A stretch of 64,000 nt of DNA from Parvularcula bermudensis HTCC2503 (GCF_000152825.2 NC_014414.1:1860001-1924000); one strand, 5' to 3'; shown: positions 8,989 through 17,963, counted from the stretch's first letter. The notes: generated by a model not told the origin, from the letters alone. Numbers and translations: made by a program.

Positions 8989-10677
8989 ATGCGTGATCAT
9001 GGGCCCATGGGGCCTATCGTTCTCATGGCTATGGTGATCGGCGGTATCGCGGTCTTGACCGTCGCCGGTGGGGGCCTCTGGTCGATGGCATCGGGGTCAG
9101 GAGGCGCCGATGCTGTACGGGCCGAGGATCTTCCCCTTCCCGCCGCCTCCAGCAGATCCGCGCAGCTGTCCCTCGATCTTACCTCACCACTGTGGGAGTG
9201 GGGGGCGGCGCCGCGCGTTCGCCCTGACCCTGTACGTCTGACCTTTGGGGCGTCACGCGACGCCGCCGTCTCTCCGTCGTTGGCGCTCTCCACTGAGCGG
9301 TCTGTCCCCGCGCCAGGGCCCATCCTGGAACCGGTTGTGCGACCGCGATTGAAACCGATCTATCGGGGCGACGATATACCCGTGGTCAAGGCCATCGACC
9401 GGCGCGCCGCCCAACTCGCCCCGAGCGATGTGCTGGCCTTTGCGTCCGGCGACGATTTTACCGGCGGACGCGAGGCGCTGTTTGCGCAATATCAGCAGGA
9501 TAAAGCGGAGGAGCGGCGCGAGCGGGGGTATATGACCCTCGCGCTCAATCGCGGCGAAACCCTGAGCCAGACCTTAGAGAGCCTCGGCGGCGACCCCGAT
9601 GATATCGACGCTCTTCTCACCGCCGTGGCTGAGGTTGCCGATCCCAAACGGATAGAGGCGGGGACCGCCATTGATTACGCTCTTGAACCTGTCCTGCGTC
9701 AGGGGCTCGACGCGCAGCCGCAAACGGCGCCGATCTATGACGTCAAATTGACCCGGCTCAGATGGCGGCCCGATGACAATCACCTTGTAACCGCGTGGCG
9801 GCGGTCGGACGGGTCCTATACAGCGCGACATGAAAAGATTGATTTCGCCCGGCGCTATGCGGCGGCGGCCGGGGTGATCTCTCACTCCCTCTTCACCGCT
9901 GGCAGCCGGGCGTCCGTCCCGAACGAGGTCATGCAGCGCTTTGCGAACCTCTATCTCTACGATGTCGATTTTGCGCGAGACATCTATCGCGGCGACCGCT
10001 TCGAGGTGGTCTATGAAGTCTTCTACGATGACCATGGCCAGTATGTCGGGTCGGGGGAAATCGTGTTTGCGGCGATGACCTGGCGGGGGGGCAGCGGACA
10101 GCGCGCCTTTTATCGGTTCGAGGCCGCCGGAGACGAGGATCTCCCTTATTACGACTCAAAGGGGGAGAGCGGGGCGCGCCTGCTCATGAAAACCCCCATC
10201 GAAGGGGCGCGGGTGACCTCGAGTTTCGGACGTCGTCGGCATCCGGTTCTTGGATATACCAAGACCCATAAAGGGGTCGATTTCGGGGCCCCTTCCGGTA
10301 CCCCGATCATGGCGGCCGGGGATGGGGTGATCGAGCGGGCGGCAATGACCGGCAGCTTTGGCAATTATGTGAAAATCAAGCATCAAAAGGGGTTTGCGAC
10401 CGCCTACGCCCATCTCAAAGGGTATGGCCCCGGGATCAAGACAGGGGCGCGGGTACGGCAGGGCGACATTATCGGCTATGTCGGGACTACCGGTCGATCG
10501 ACGGGGCCTCATCTCCATTATGAGGTCCTGAAAGACGGGCAAGTGCAGAATCCGATGACCCTCAAAGTGACCGAAGGCCGGCGGTTGGAAGCCGCGCTGC
10601 AGGGCGATTTCGACAAGCGTCGCGATTTCGTCGATACGATCCGTGTGCGGCCCCTCACCGTCGCCTCCGCGAACTAG
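8989..10677 (+). CDS. M23 family metallopeptidase (murein hydrolase type)
   Basis: A membrane-anchored peptidoglycan endopeptidase of the lysostaphin type. Taking ATG 8989 (GGGGA about 9 nt upstream) gives 562 residues; a GTG at 8923 would add 22. There is a single N-terminal hydrophobic anchor, then a Pro-rich linker, an OapA/LysM-like segment (LNRGETLSQTLESLGG), and the C-terminal M23 domain. The zinc ligands are in HPVLGYTKTHKGVDFGAP (HxxxD) and HLHYEV (HxH). This architecture matches the MepM/YebA group that opens cross-links during wall growth. The TAG stop lies inside a palindromic repeat. Confidence 0.92.
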   Translation: MRDHGPMGPIVLMAMVIGGIAVLTVAGGGLWSMASGSGGADAVRAEDLPLPAASSRSAQLSLDLTSPLWEWGAAPRVRPDPVRLTFGASRDAAVSPSLALSTERSVPAPGPILEPVVRPRLKPIYRGDDIPVVKAIDRRAAQLAPSDVLAFASGDDFTGGREALFAQYQQDKAEERRERGYMTLALNRGETLSQTLESLGGDPDDIDALLTAVAEVADPKRIEAGTAIDYALEPVLRQGLDAQPQTAPIYDVKLTRLRWRPDDNHLVTAWRRSDGSYTARHEKIDFARRYAAAAGVISHSLFTAGSRASVPNEVMQRFANLYLYDVDFARDIYRGDRFEVVYEVFYDDHGQYVGSGEIVFAAMTWRGGSGQRAFYRFEAAGDEDLPYYDSKGESGARLLMKTPIEGARVTSSFGRRRHPVLGYTKTHKGVDFGAPSGTPIMAAGDGVIERAAMTGSFGNYVKIKHQKGFATAYAHLKGYGPGIKTGARVRQGDIIGYVGTTGRSTGPHLHYEVLKDGQVQNPMTLKVTEGRRLEAALQGDFDKRRDFVDTIRVRPLTVASAN

Positions 10678-10775
10678 GGCCGTTTCACTTCAACCCGGTC
10701 ATGAACCGTCTCTAGATCGTTTTTATCGCCTTCTCTTTATGCGAACCGGTGCCCACTTCGCTTGAAACGCTCTAG
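10675..10775. repeat. Palindromic intergenic repeat, copy 2
   Basis: The left arm TAGGGCCGTTTCA (10675-10687) faces the right arm TGAAACGCTCTA (10763-10774) across about 75 nt. The interior (from 10697, TGAACCGTCT...) can be aligned with copy 3 near 55230: both carry TGAACCGTCT, a T-rich TCG...TTCTT segment, CCGGT and TTCGC before the right arm. The first three bases of the left arm are the TAG stop of the M23 peptidase gene, so the repeat begins at the end of the coding sequence. Confidence 0.65.
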
Positions 10776-10868
10776 CCTCTTACCGCAACGCTTCTGTAAC
10801 CCTCTTTCGCGAGACCCGTAATACCTCCTTTGGGTGTCGCCCCGGAGGTCCATCTACAGGGAGCCGCC

Positions 10869-11495
10869 ATGACCGCGATAGAAGCCGAAGCCCTCCGCGT
10901 CAGTTCACTGATGTCCTCTCGCCTTTGTCACGACCTCGCCGGGGTCGTCGGGGCCATTAGCGCCGGTCTGGAGATGTCCGAAGACGAGGATCCGGAGATG
11001 GCGTCCCACGCCAAGCAAGTGGTGACCGAAAGTACCGATAAGGCGCTCGCCATCGTGAAGCTCGCACGCCTTGCCTACGGCTCGAGCGGCGGGTTTGAGG
11101 GCGATCTCGACATGAATGAGGCCCGCGAAGCGGCAAAGGGATTTTTCGCTCATGCCGAAGCGGAACTGGTTTGGGACCTTGAAGAGTATGCCGTCCCGAA
11201 ATGGCAGGGCCGGGCAATGCTCAACGTCCTTATCGTGATGGAGCGCGCCGTGCCGCGCTCCCCCTCGACCGTGCGCCTGTCGAGGGTGAACGGCCATTTG
11301 ACGGCGTCGGCCACAGGCAAAAAGGTCAAGGCGAAAGACCCATTGCTGGGGGCGTTTTCTGGCCAGTCGGATGACCTTGAGCCAAAGGAAATGCCCGCTT
11401 ATCTGGCCTATCTGCTGGCCCAATCGGGGGGCGCGCGGTTCGACACGCACTTCGTTCTCGACGAAGAGCTGACCGTCACCCTTGTGGCGGACTAG
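10869..11495 (+). CDS. chpT: Histidine phosphotransferase ChpT-like
   Basis: A likely phosphotransferase relaying phosphate from the CckA kinase to CtrA and CpdR in the alphaproteobacterial cell-cycle circuit. The 208-residue protein has the DHp-like helix SRLCHDLAGVVGAISAGLE near residues 17-35, whose His is the phospho-acceptor, followed by a degenerate HATPase-like domain without ATP motifs, as in Caulobacter ChpT. ATG 10869 has AGGGAG 6 nt upstream; a start at 10830 lacks one. The 3' end overlaps the convergent pncC by 20 nt. CckA and CtrA are not in the window. Confidence 0.85.
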   Translation: MTAIEAEALRVSSLMSSRLCHDLAGVVGAISAGLEMSEDEDPEMASHAKQVVTESTDKALAIVKLARLAYGSSGGFEGDLDMNEAREAAKGFFAHAEAELVWDLEEYAVPKWQGRAMLNVLIVMERAVPRSPSTVRLSRVNGHLTASATGKKVKAKDPLLGAFSGQSDDLEPKEMPAYLAYLLAQSGGARFDTHFVLDEELTVTLVAD

Positions 11496-11991
11496 AGAGG
11501 CGCGCCTGCAACGCGGTCATCAAAAGGCGAAGGGCGGTCCGTACCGTCTCGCGCCGGACATTGTGACGGTCCCTGCCGGCGAAGACCCGACGATGAACGA
11601 TCGTTCCCCGGCGGTCGCTCACTCCAAAAAAGACAAGCCCCACGGGTTTCTCCGGCGACCCGCCGCCGGGACCCGCAATCCCTGTGACGGAGAGGGTCAG
11701 ATCGGCCCCGGAAACCGATCGCGCGCCTCGCGCCATCGCCAAGGCCACGGGGGCGGAGACCGCGCCGTGCTGGGCGATAAGAGCGGCCGGTACGCCCAGG
11801 CACTGCACCTTGGCGTCGTTCGAATAGGTCACGAAACCGTGGGTAAAGACCGCCGAGGCACCGGCTATTTCCGTGAGGGCCCCGGCGATCAGCCCCCCGG
11901 TGCATGATTCCGCCGTCGCGATCTGGGTCTCTGTCTCAATGCCGAGAGCAATCAGCCGAGCGGCGAGATGCTGAAGACCGCGATCGGTCAT
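11476..11991 (-). CDS. pncC: Nicotinamide-nucleotide amidohydrolase PncC (CinA C-terminal domain)
   Basis: A 171-residue stand-alone CinA C-terminal domain that deamidates NMN to NaMN for NAD salvage. Conserved blocks are TAESCTGGLIAGALTEIAG near residue 24, with its catalytic-site Ser and Cys, FVTYSNDAK, and GIAGPGGGSPEKPVGLV. The start codon overlaps the ispDF stop (ATGA), so the pair is translationally coupled. The 3' end overlaps the convergent chpT by 20 nt. The N-terminal MoCF-like domain of full CinA is absent, as in many proteobacterial PncC. Confidence 0.92.
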   Translation of the reverse strand: MTDRGLQHLAARLIALGIETETQIATAESCTGGLIAGALTEIAGASAVFTHGFVTYSNDAKVQCLGVPAALIAQHGAVSAPVALAMARGARSVSGADLTLSVTGIAGPGGGSPEKPVGLVFFGVSDRRGTIVHRRVFAGRDRHNVRRETVRTALRLLMTALQARLSSPPQG

Positions 11992-13157
11992 GAGTCGCGC
12001 TCGACACTGAGGGTCACCACCGCCTGACAGGCAATGCCTTCCCGCCGCCCGGTAAAGCCAAGCCCCTCCGTCGTGGTGGCCTTCACCGAAATTCGGTCGC
12101 CCTCCAAGGAGAGAATATCAGCGATCCGTTCCCGCATGGCGTCGCGATGGGGCCCGATCTTCGGCGCTTCGGCGATGATGGTGAGATCCACATGCACGAG
12201 CGTTGCCCCCGCGGCCGCGACCTTCGCCATGGCGGCTTTTGCAAACAAGTCAGAGGGAGCGCCCCGCCATTTTTCGTCCGATGGCGGAAAGAACGTCCCA
12301 ATATCCCCCAAGGCAAGTCCGCCAAAGATCGCATCGCAAAGGGCATGCAGGACGACATCCGCGTCGGAATGCCCTTTGAGCTTTGCGCTATGGGGGATCG
12401 TCACCCCGCCCAAGATCACCGCGTCCCCGGGTTCGAAGGCGTGAACATCGAAGCCAAATCCCGTGCGGGTCTCGCGGGTCGCCGCGATCAAACTCTCTGC
12501 CAAGGCAAAGTCTTCCTTATACGTGATTTTGAAATTTCTGGGGTCGTCGGGGATAAGGGCGACATGGATATTCTCCGCCTCCAGCAGCGCGGCATCGTCC
12601 GTCGCGGCATCCGGTTCGGCCGAGCGGTGGGCGTTCAAGATGGTCTCAAAGCGAAACCCTTGCGGTGTCGCCGCCCGCCACAATCCGTCTCTGGGGACGG
12701 TGGCGTCGATGCCCCCTGCCGTCGACTGACGTTTGAGGGTGTCGGCCACCGGCAGGGCCGCTATCGCCCCCTCGGCGTGATCGAGAGTCTCAAGCAGGGC
12801 CGTCAGTGTCTTGTGGCTGATAAACGGACGGGCGGCATCGTGGATCAGCACTTTTTGCGGGGCTTTCGCCGCTAAGGCTTCAAGGCCCGCCCGCACGGAG
12901 GCTTGACGGCTCCTCCCCCCCGTCACCGGCGGCAACAATTTCGGCACCCCGGCCGAGGCGTCGGCATAGGCCGCAAGGTCGGGCTCGCCGATCACGCAGA
13001 GGACGGCATCGATCTGCGGATGGGCGGCGATGGCCTCCAATGTCCGGCGAAGGATCGGCCGCCCGCCAAGGCAGGCATATTGTTTGGGAATATCGGTTTG
13101 CGCCCTGACGCCGCGTCCCCCGGCGACCACAATGGCTATTGTCTCATGTGTGCTCAC
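11988..13157 (-). CDS. ispDF: Bifunctional IspD/IspF enzyme of the MEP isoprenoid pathway
   Basis: A 389-residue fusion. Residues 1 to about 225 are 2-C-methyl-D-erythritol 4-phosphate cytidylyltransferase (AIVVAGGRGVR nucleotide loop, later IHDAARPF). About 232-389 is MECDP synthase, with the metal ligands DVHAF, the GHSDADVVLHA segment, and TTTEGLGFTGR near the end. Together they turn MEP into MECDP around the IspE step. The fused form is typical of alphaproteobacteria. Translation starts at GTG 13157 with GAGGGAAGAG upstream. It is first in a two-gene unit with pncC. Confidence 0.96.
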   Translation of the reverse strand: MSTHETIAIVVAGGRGVRAQTDIPKQYACLGGRPILRRTLEAIAAHPQIDAVLCVIGEPDLAAYADASAGVPKLLPPVTGGRSRQASVRAGLEALAAKAPQKVLIHDAARPFISHKTLTALLETLDHAEGAIAALPVADTLKRQSTAGGIDATVPRDGLWRAATPQGFRFETILNAHRSAEPDAATDDAALLEAENIHVALIPDDPRNFKITYKEDFALAESLIAATRETRTGFGFDVHAFEPGDAVILGGVTIPHSAKLKGHSDADVVLHALCDAIFGGLALGDIGTFFPPSDEKWRGAPSDLFAKAAMAKVAAAGATLVHVDLTIIAEAPKIGPHRDAMRERIADILSLEGDRISVKATTTEGLGFTGRREGIACQAVVTLSVERDS

Positions 13158-13286
13158 CTCTTCCCTCTGCCAGAGGTCACCGCCCTTCGCCAGTGGGCCT
13201 TACGGAACAAATGTCAGGGAAAGGCTTTGTGACGGTACCCTCCGCGCCTATCTAGAAGGGGAGAGTGCAGGTCTTCAGGGGGAGTG

Positions 13287-14465
13287 ATGCACGACGCCAT
13301 CGAACGGGATACGGGCATTCTTGCCTTTATGATCGGCCTGATCCTCGCAGCCGGCCTTGCGGCTTTGTTGTTTTTGAGCGGTCAAAGCCTCGGGGGGCAT
13401 CTTTGTGATGGCGTGTGCAGCGTGGCGACGCCGCTACGGGATGTCTTATCCGGCGATCTCCCAGGGGGCCACTCCTGGGGCCAAGGGCGCCTTACCTGGG
13501 TGGCGCTACCGGCCATCGGGCTCACGCTGCTTCTTGGGCTGGCGATCACATGGCGGCCCCGTGCCTATCTGTCGGCCTTTCTGTTCAGCGTCCTTCTCTT
13601 TTTGCTCGGCATGATCATGTCCGGCGTCTCTCCGGCCGCCCTTGACCCCAGGCTGGACCGCCAGGGGAAGGTCAGTGGGCAAGGGGAGGAGACCCAGCCC
13701 CCGCGGCCCCCCGCCGCGCCGCCGACCCCAAACGCGACCCCGGATCTGACGCCCTCGATTGTGACAACTGAAGCCCCGCCCGCCTGCGAGACCGGCAGTT
13801 TCTGGTCCGGCGATGAGTGCCTCAGCTGCTTTGTCGAGATTACCCAGCCGAAACCGGCGGCGGTGATCCTCTCTCCCTTACCCTTTGGCTCGGCATGGGA
13901 ATATGCCGATGACAGTCACTTCGTTTCGTTGAGCGCCCCCGACGCCGAGCGTCCTCTCACTGACCTCGTGATTGAGGGCCAGGTCGCCTATGGCGGGCAG
14001 GCGGCCTGTGCGAGCCGGGCACTCTTGGTGATTGGGTCGGCCTCGAGTGATGGACCGGACGCCCGAAATATCGCCCGGGCAGCCCGTCGCGCCATCCGCC
14101 TCGGGGAAGAGGTGACGGCGCATTGCGCAGGATCCGTGCAATTGTTCAGCGCCACTATTGGGCAATCCGAAGCGGAAAAAGATACGGAAATAGATCGCGC
14201 GTTGACCGTCATCGCCATCGACACCCCCGATGGACAGCCTATTTCCGCGGAGATGATCGAGACTGAATTGAGTTACGCGATGGCTGATGGCAGCTTGGAG
14301 AGCCCGCTCCTGGCGCGGCTGTCGTATTTTCCAAGGGCTGAATGGCAATGGATGCAAGGGGCGAACGGTCCGCTGAGCCTCACCCCCCGCGCGCGACCTT
14401 TGGAAAAGGTCAAGCAGCGACGCGCTGGGGCGCCCGCTCAGTGTGGAGCAACCCCGCAATTGTGA
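13287..14465 (+). CDS. Unknown membrane protein with a secreted C-terminal domain
   Basis: A 392-residue protein. Residues about 12-34 form one hydrophobic helix, and two more follow near 72-90 and 95-115. A Pro/Thr-rich linker (about 130-165) comes next, then a cysteine-containing soluble domain of about 220 residues, probably periplasmic. The stretch with SSDGPDARNIARAARRA and a later RALTVIAID faintly recalls OmpA-type peptidoglycan-binding domains, but I would not assign it. ATG 13287 is favoured over GTG 13284 because AGGGGGA lies 3-4 nt before it. The MATE gene follows after 67 nt in the same direction. Confidence 0.6.
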   Translation: MHDAIERDTGILAFMIGLILAAGLAALLFLSGQSLGGHLCDGVCSVATPLRDVLSGDLPGGHSWGQGRLTWVALPAIGLTLLLGLAITWRPRAYLSAFLFSVLLFLLGMIMSGVSPAALDPRLDRQGKVSGQGEETQPPRPPAAPPTPNATPDLTPSIVTTEAPPACETGSFWSGDECLSCFVEITQPKPAAVILSPLPFGSAWEYADDSHFVSLSAPDAERPLTDLVIEGQVAYGGQAACASRALLVIGSASSDGPDARNIARAARRAIRLGEEVTAHCAGSVQLFSATIGQSEAEKDTEIDRALTVIAIDTPDGQPISAEMIETELSYAMADGSLESPLLARLSYFPRAEWQWMQGANGPLSLTPRARPLEKVKQRRAGAPAQCGATPQL

Positions 14466-14532
14466 TCATTCATTCGGACGGGCGTTCAGATCGCTCGGTT
14501 TTTTTCCTTAAGGTCATCCGCCGGGGGCAGGC

Positions 14533-15900
14533 ATGAGCGAGTCCCGTGGGCGGGTGGATAAGCGCAACCTGACCGAGGGGCCCGTCTGGCAGGCGTTGAG
14601 TTCCCTCGCCCTGCCGATGATCCTCGGCATTGTCGCGGTCATGTCGATCGAAATTGCCGATACCTATTTCGTCGGTCAGCTCGGCACGCTGCCCCTGGCC
14701 GCCATCAGCTTCACCTTTCCTGTCACCTTTTCCATGACCAGTCTCGCGATCGGCCTTGGGGCGGGGACGGCCAGCCTCGTTTCCCGGTCGATCGGGGCGG
14801 GGGATCGCGAGGCGGCGGCGCGACTTTCGACGGACGCGCTCTTCCTCGGATTGCTCTTGGTGTTGATTATCTCCGCCCTCGGTCTGTGGCTCAATCGCCC
14901 CCTCTATCGCCTCTTAGGGGCCGAGGGGGAGGTCTTGGACATGGCCACGGACTATATGCGGATCTGGTTTTTCTCCATGCCGCTCCTCGTTGTGCCGATG
15001 ATCGCCAATGCCATCATTCGCGCGTCGGGGGATGCTTTCTGGCCCAGCCTCATTATGGTGGTCTCGGCGGTGGTGAATATAGCCGTCACCCCCGTTTTCG
15101 TGTTCGGTCTTGGGGCGATCCCGCGTCTTGAAATCGAAGGCGCGGCATGGGGGACGGCGGTGGCCCGTTTGGTCACCCTCGCGCTCAGTCTCTTCATCGT
15201 GATTTATCGTGAAAAGCTCGTCGTGCCGTCGCTTCCCTCACCAGGGCAGATCAAGAAAAGTTGGGGCCGGGTGATCAAAATTGGCCTGCCCGCCGCGATC
15301 GGGAATGCAACGAACCCTATCGGGATCGCGGTGACGACGGCTATCCTCGCCGGCTTTGGGGCGGCGGTGGTGGCCGGTTTCGGTACGTCGGTCCGTATTC
15401 AAAGCTTTTCGTGTATCCCGATGCTGGCATTGTCCGCATCGATCGGCCCCTTGGCCGGCCAGAATTGGGGCGCGGGGCGAAAGGACCGGGTGATTGAGGG
15501 CCTCACCTTGAGTTACAAATTGGCCTTTGCCTGGTCGGCGATCCTGGGCTTGCTTTTTTTGCTCATCGCGCCGGCGGTGGTATCTCTTTTCACGGATGAT
15601 CCCACGGTCAAGGAAGAAGCGGTCCTCTATTTACGGATCATCCCCTTCACGCTCTGGGGGTATGGCGTCACCATTGTGGCTGCGGGGGCTTATAATGCCC
15701 TGGGGAAGGCCACCACCGGGCTCGGCTATTACGTGATCAGAACCGCGGTCTTTTATGTTCCCTTGTCCTATGGCGCGTCCTTACTCGCCGGATCCCGGGA
15801 AGTGTATGTCGGAATCGCCCTCGCCAATGTGCTGGCGGGGCTCGTGATCGGCTGGTTGTCCCTACGGTGGCTGTCCCGCCACAATCCTGAGACCGGGTGA
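14533..15900 (+). CDS. MATE family efflux transporter
   Basis: A 455-residue inner-membrane exporter with about twelve hydrophobic helices in two homologous halves, the MATE fold, normally driven by Na+ or H+ to expel cationic drugs or metabolites. Family hallmarks are the early PMILGIVAVMSIEIADTYFVG and the GLGAGTASLVSRSIGAG loop in the N-half, with GPLAGQNWGAG in the C-half. Length is normal for the family. The substrate cannot be read from sequence. It may be co-transcribed with the unknown membrane protein upstream. Confidence 0.92.
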   Translation: MSESRGRVDKRNLTEGPVWQALSSLALPMILGIVAVMSIEIADTYFVGQLGTLPLAAISFTFPVTFSMTSLAIGLGAGTASLVSRSIGAGDREAAARLSTDALFLGLLLVLIISALGLWLNRPLYRLLGAEGEVLDMATDYMRIWFFSMPLLVVPMIANAIIRASGDAFWPSLIMVVSAVVNIAVTPVFVFGLGAIPRLEIEGAAWGTAVARLVTLALSLFIVIYREKLVVPSLPSPGQIKKSWGRVIKIGLPAAIGNATNPIGIAVTTAILAGFGAAVVAGFGTSVRIQSFSCIPMLALSASIGPLAGQNWGAGRKDRVIEGLTLSYKLAFAWSAILGLLFLLIAPAVVSLFTDDPTVKEEAVLYLRIIPFTLWGYGVTIVAAGAYNALGKATTGLGYYVIRTAVFYVPLSYGASLLAGSREVYVGIALANVLAGLVIGWLSLRWLSRHNPETG

Positions 15901-15908
15901 TCCTGCGC

Positions 15909-16289
15909 TCAGCCGATGGGTTTGGGGAGATGCTGATCGATCAGGATCGCGTTGCCGTCGGGATCGGTGAGGGTGACATGCCCAATCCCCGTGCCGTCCG
16001 GATCGGTGGTCTCGATCAGGGTCACGCCTTGCGCCTCTAATGCCGCCTGGAGGTCGCGAATATCGGTGAAATTGTCGAGCACCTGCTGATCGTTGGTCAA
16101 ACCGGGATTAAAGGTCAGGATATTGCCCTCGAACATCCCTTCAAAGAGGCCGATGATCGTGGTGCCGTTGATCATGATGGCGTATTTCTCGTCGCCCCCG
16201 GTCCGTTCGAATCCTAGCTTTGCGTAGAACGCCTCGGAGGTCTTGAGATCCTTCACCGCAAGGCTCACCGAAAATGCGCCAAGGTCCAT
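15909..16289 (-). CDS. VOC (glyoxalase/bleomycin-resistance fold) family protein
   Basis: A 126-residue vicinal-oxygen-chelate protein: [23 protein letters not shown] opens the first beta-alpha-beta repeat and [16 protein letters not shown] closes the second. Members include glyoxalases, dioxygenases and antibiotic-binding proteins; the substrate here is unknown. The start at 16289 has GGAG 8 nt upstream, and the encoded MDLGAFSVS fits the family. A longer reading from 16400 has no support. It is convergent with the MATE gene, 8 nt apart. Confidence 0.85.
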   Translation of the reverse strand: MDLGAFSVSLAVKDLKTSEAFYAKLGFERTGGDEKYAIMINGTTIIGLFEGMFEGNILTFNPGLTNDQQVLDNFTDIRDLQAALEAQGVTLIETTDPDGTGIGHVTLTDPDGNAILIDQHLPKPIG

Positions 16290-16449
16290 ATCACGCTCCC
16301 GAATAGTCACTTTCTCCTCTGGCCTACCGATCGATGACGGGGGGCGACAACGGCGAGGTGCAGTTCGGCATTGGGGGGAACGGATGCCGGGGCGAGGCAT
16401 TCTTATCCCATAAGGCCAAATTCAGCCGCGATGACGGAGGTTCAGACCG

Positions 16450-17100
16450 ATGGTTGCCCGCCCAATCGAGCCCCCTGTCCAAGCCGGTAGGGGCGAGACC
16501 AGCAGAAAGAAAGATGGCTGGCGGCGTCGCCTGAAAGAGCGGATCGATCGCCGGCTAAAGGCGGGACAGGCCTTGCCGACGGCGGCGGTGATGGGCGTGT
16601 TCGAAGCCTCAATCGTGCCGGCGCCGATGGAGCCGCTGTTTCTTCCCATGATGGCCCATCGAAGGGCGCGGCCCTTCGCCATTGCAGGGGCTTTGACCTT
16701 AGGGAATATTATCGGGGCCCTGTTGATCTACGCCGTGGGGGTCTGGGCTAATCAGGCCCTGGTCGGTCAGATCGCCGCTTGGTTCGGCGGCGAGGCGGCA
16801 TTGGAGCGCGGGCTCGATATCCTCAAGACCAGCGGTTTCTTCTGGTTGTTGGCGGTCGCCGTCACGCCTTTCCCCTTCCAAATCGGGCTGCTGGCGGCGG
16901 GGGCCGCTGGTATTGCGGTCCCTGTCGTGGTCGCCGCCGTCGCTATTGGGCGGGGGGCGCGCTTCCTGTTCTATGCCCTCTTGGTCAAGGCCATCGGCCA
17001 TCGCGCGCGGGCGTGGCTGGAGCGACATGAAATGGGATTGTTTCTGGCGGGGATTGCGATGTTCGGCATCCTGATCCTGGCCGCTATCGTCGCGGGCTAA
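16450..17100 (+). CDS. Small inner-membrane protein, VTT/YqaA-like
   Basis: A 216-residue protein with a basic N-terminal 40 residues, then four or five hydrophobic helices. The pattern MGVFEASIVPAPMEPLFLPMM, with a Pro/Glu in the first re-entrant segment, and the later AVAVTPFPFQIGLLAAGAAG recall the SNARE-associated/VTT proteins (YqaA, DedA relatives), which include lipid scramblases. The assignment is by pattern only. ATG 16450 has GGAGG 8 nt upstream. Gene-free sequence of about 340 nt separates it from rplJ. Confidence 0.7.
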   Translation: MVARPIEPPVQAGRGETSRKKDGWRRRLKERIDRRLKAGQALPTAAVMGVFEASIVPAPMEPLFLPMMAHRRARPFAIAGALTLGNIIGALLIYAVGVWANQALVGQIAAWFGGEAALERGLDILKTSGFFWLLAVAVTPFPFQIGLLAAGAAGIAVPVVVAAVAIGRGARFLFYALLVKAIGHRARAWLERHEMGLFLAGIAMFGILILAAIVAG

Positions 17101-17172
17101 GCGCCCTTAGCCGAAAAGACGATCTGACCATGCGCGCCCTTGGGGGTTTACAAGCACGGCCTCATTCGCCAT

Positions 17173-17419
17173 AGGCCCGGTTTCCGAGAGAGATCTCGGG
17201 CCTGTCCGTGACCGTTGGCAGAGGCCCTTTTTGAAAAGGGGTTTCCGTAAGACCCACGTAGATGAGGTTAGGACCGATAAGCCGGGATCCCCGTGATCTT
17301 GCGCTGCGGCCCTCGCGCATCCGGTCAGGCTTTCGTCATTATGGCGGAGGCTTTTTTTGTCTCCGCCCCCGATAATCGCCCCGTCAGGGGCGTCAGACCG
17401 GAACCGGCGCTTCGGCGCC
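17173..17419 (+). promoter_or_regulatory. rplJ leader with a row of hairpins
   Basis: The 338 nt before rplJ hold no gene but several clean stems: AGGCCCG/CGGGCCT (17173-17203), GGCGGAG/CTCCGCC (17343-17367) with a T7 run in its loop, CGCCCC/GGGGCG with loop GTCA (17377-17392), and GGCGC-TTCG-GCGCC (17406-17419) just before the Shine-Dalgarno. In many bacteria L10(L12)4 represses its own operon by binding such a leader. That this is the L10 leader is an inference from position and structure. I see no confident promoter. Confidence 0.5.
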
Positions 17420-17438
17420 CTGAGGAGTGAGGCCGCGA

Positions 17439-17963
17439 ATGGCACTGACACGGGAACAGAAGGGCGATCAGGTCGCCTGGATTTCGACTGTCCTGAACGA
17501 CAACGAGGTGCTTGTCGTCATCGAGAACAAGGGGCTCTCCGTTGCCCAAGTGTCCGATCTCCGCAGCAAGTTGCGTGAGGTGGGGGCGGGCATGAAGGTG
17601 GTGAAGAACCGCCTTGCGAAAATCGCCCTCGCCAAGGTCGATGGCGGCAATGACGTGGCCCCGCTCTTTGTCGGCCCGACCTTTATCGGCTATTCGGAAG
17701 ACCCTGTCACGGCGCCCAAAGTGCTGGTGGAATGGGCTAAGAAAAGCGACAAGGTGGAGATTCGCGGCGGGCTCATGGCGGGCACCGCGCTCAATGCCGA
17801 CGGCATCACCAATCTCTCCAAAATGCCGTCGCGTGAAGAGATCATCGCCCAGATTGCGGGCAGCCTCACGGCGCCGGCGGCCAACATTTCCGGGGCTATT
17901 GGCGCCCCCGCGGCGAACCTCGCTGCCTGCGTCAAAACCATCGCGGAAAAAGAAGACGCGTAA
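17439..17963 (+). CDS. rplJ: Ribosomal protein L10
   Basis: A 174-residue stalk-base protein that binds 23S rRNA and carries L7/L12 dimers through its C-terminal helix. It shows the opening LTREQKGDQVAWIST, the segment MKVVKNRLAKIAL, and a hydrophobic helical tail. ATG 17439 is used; GTG 17427 in frame is weaker, and GAGG lies 7 nt before the ATG. rplL follows after 45 nt. The usual upstream partners rplK and rplA are not here; the gene upstream is an unrelated membrane protein. Confidence 0.95.
   Translation: MALTREQKGDQVAWISTVLNDNEVLVVIENKGLSVAQVSDLRSKLREVGAGMKVVKNRLAKIALAKVDGGNDVAPLFVGPTFIGYSEDPVTAPKVLVEWAKKSDKVEIRGGLMAGTALNADGITNLSKMPSREEIIAQIAGSLTAPAANISGAIGAPAANLAACVKTIAEKEDA

Noticed and set aside
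11490-11500. CTAGAG at the chpT stop as a fourth repeat copy
   Set aside because: There is no matching right arm or interior downstream, so the six bases are taken as chance.
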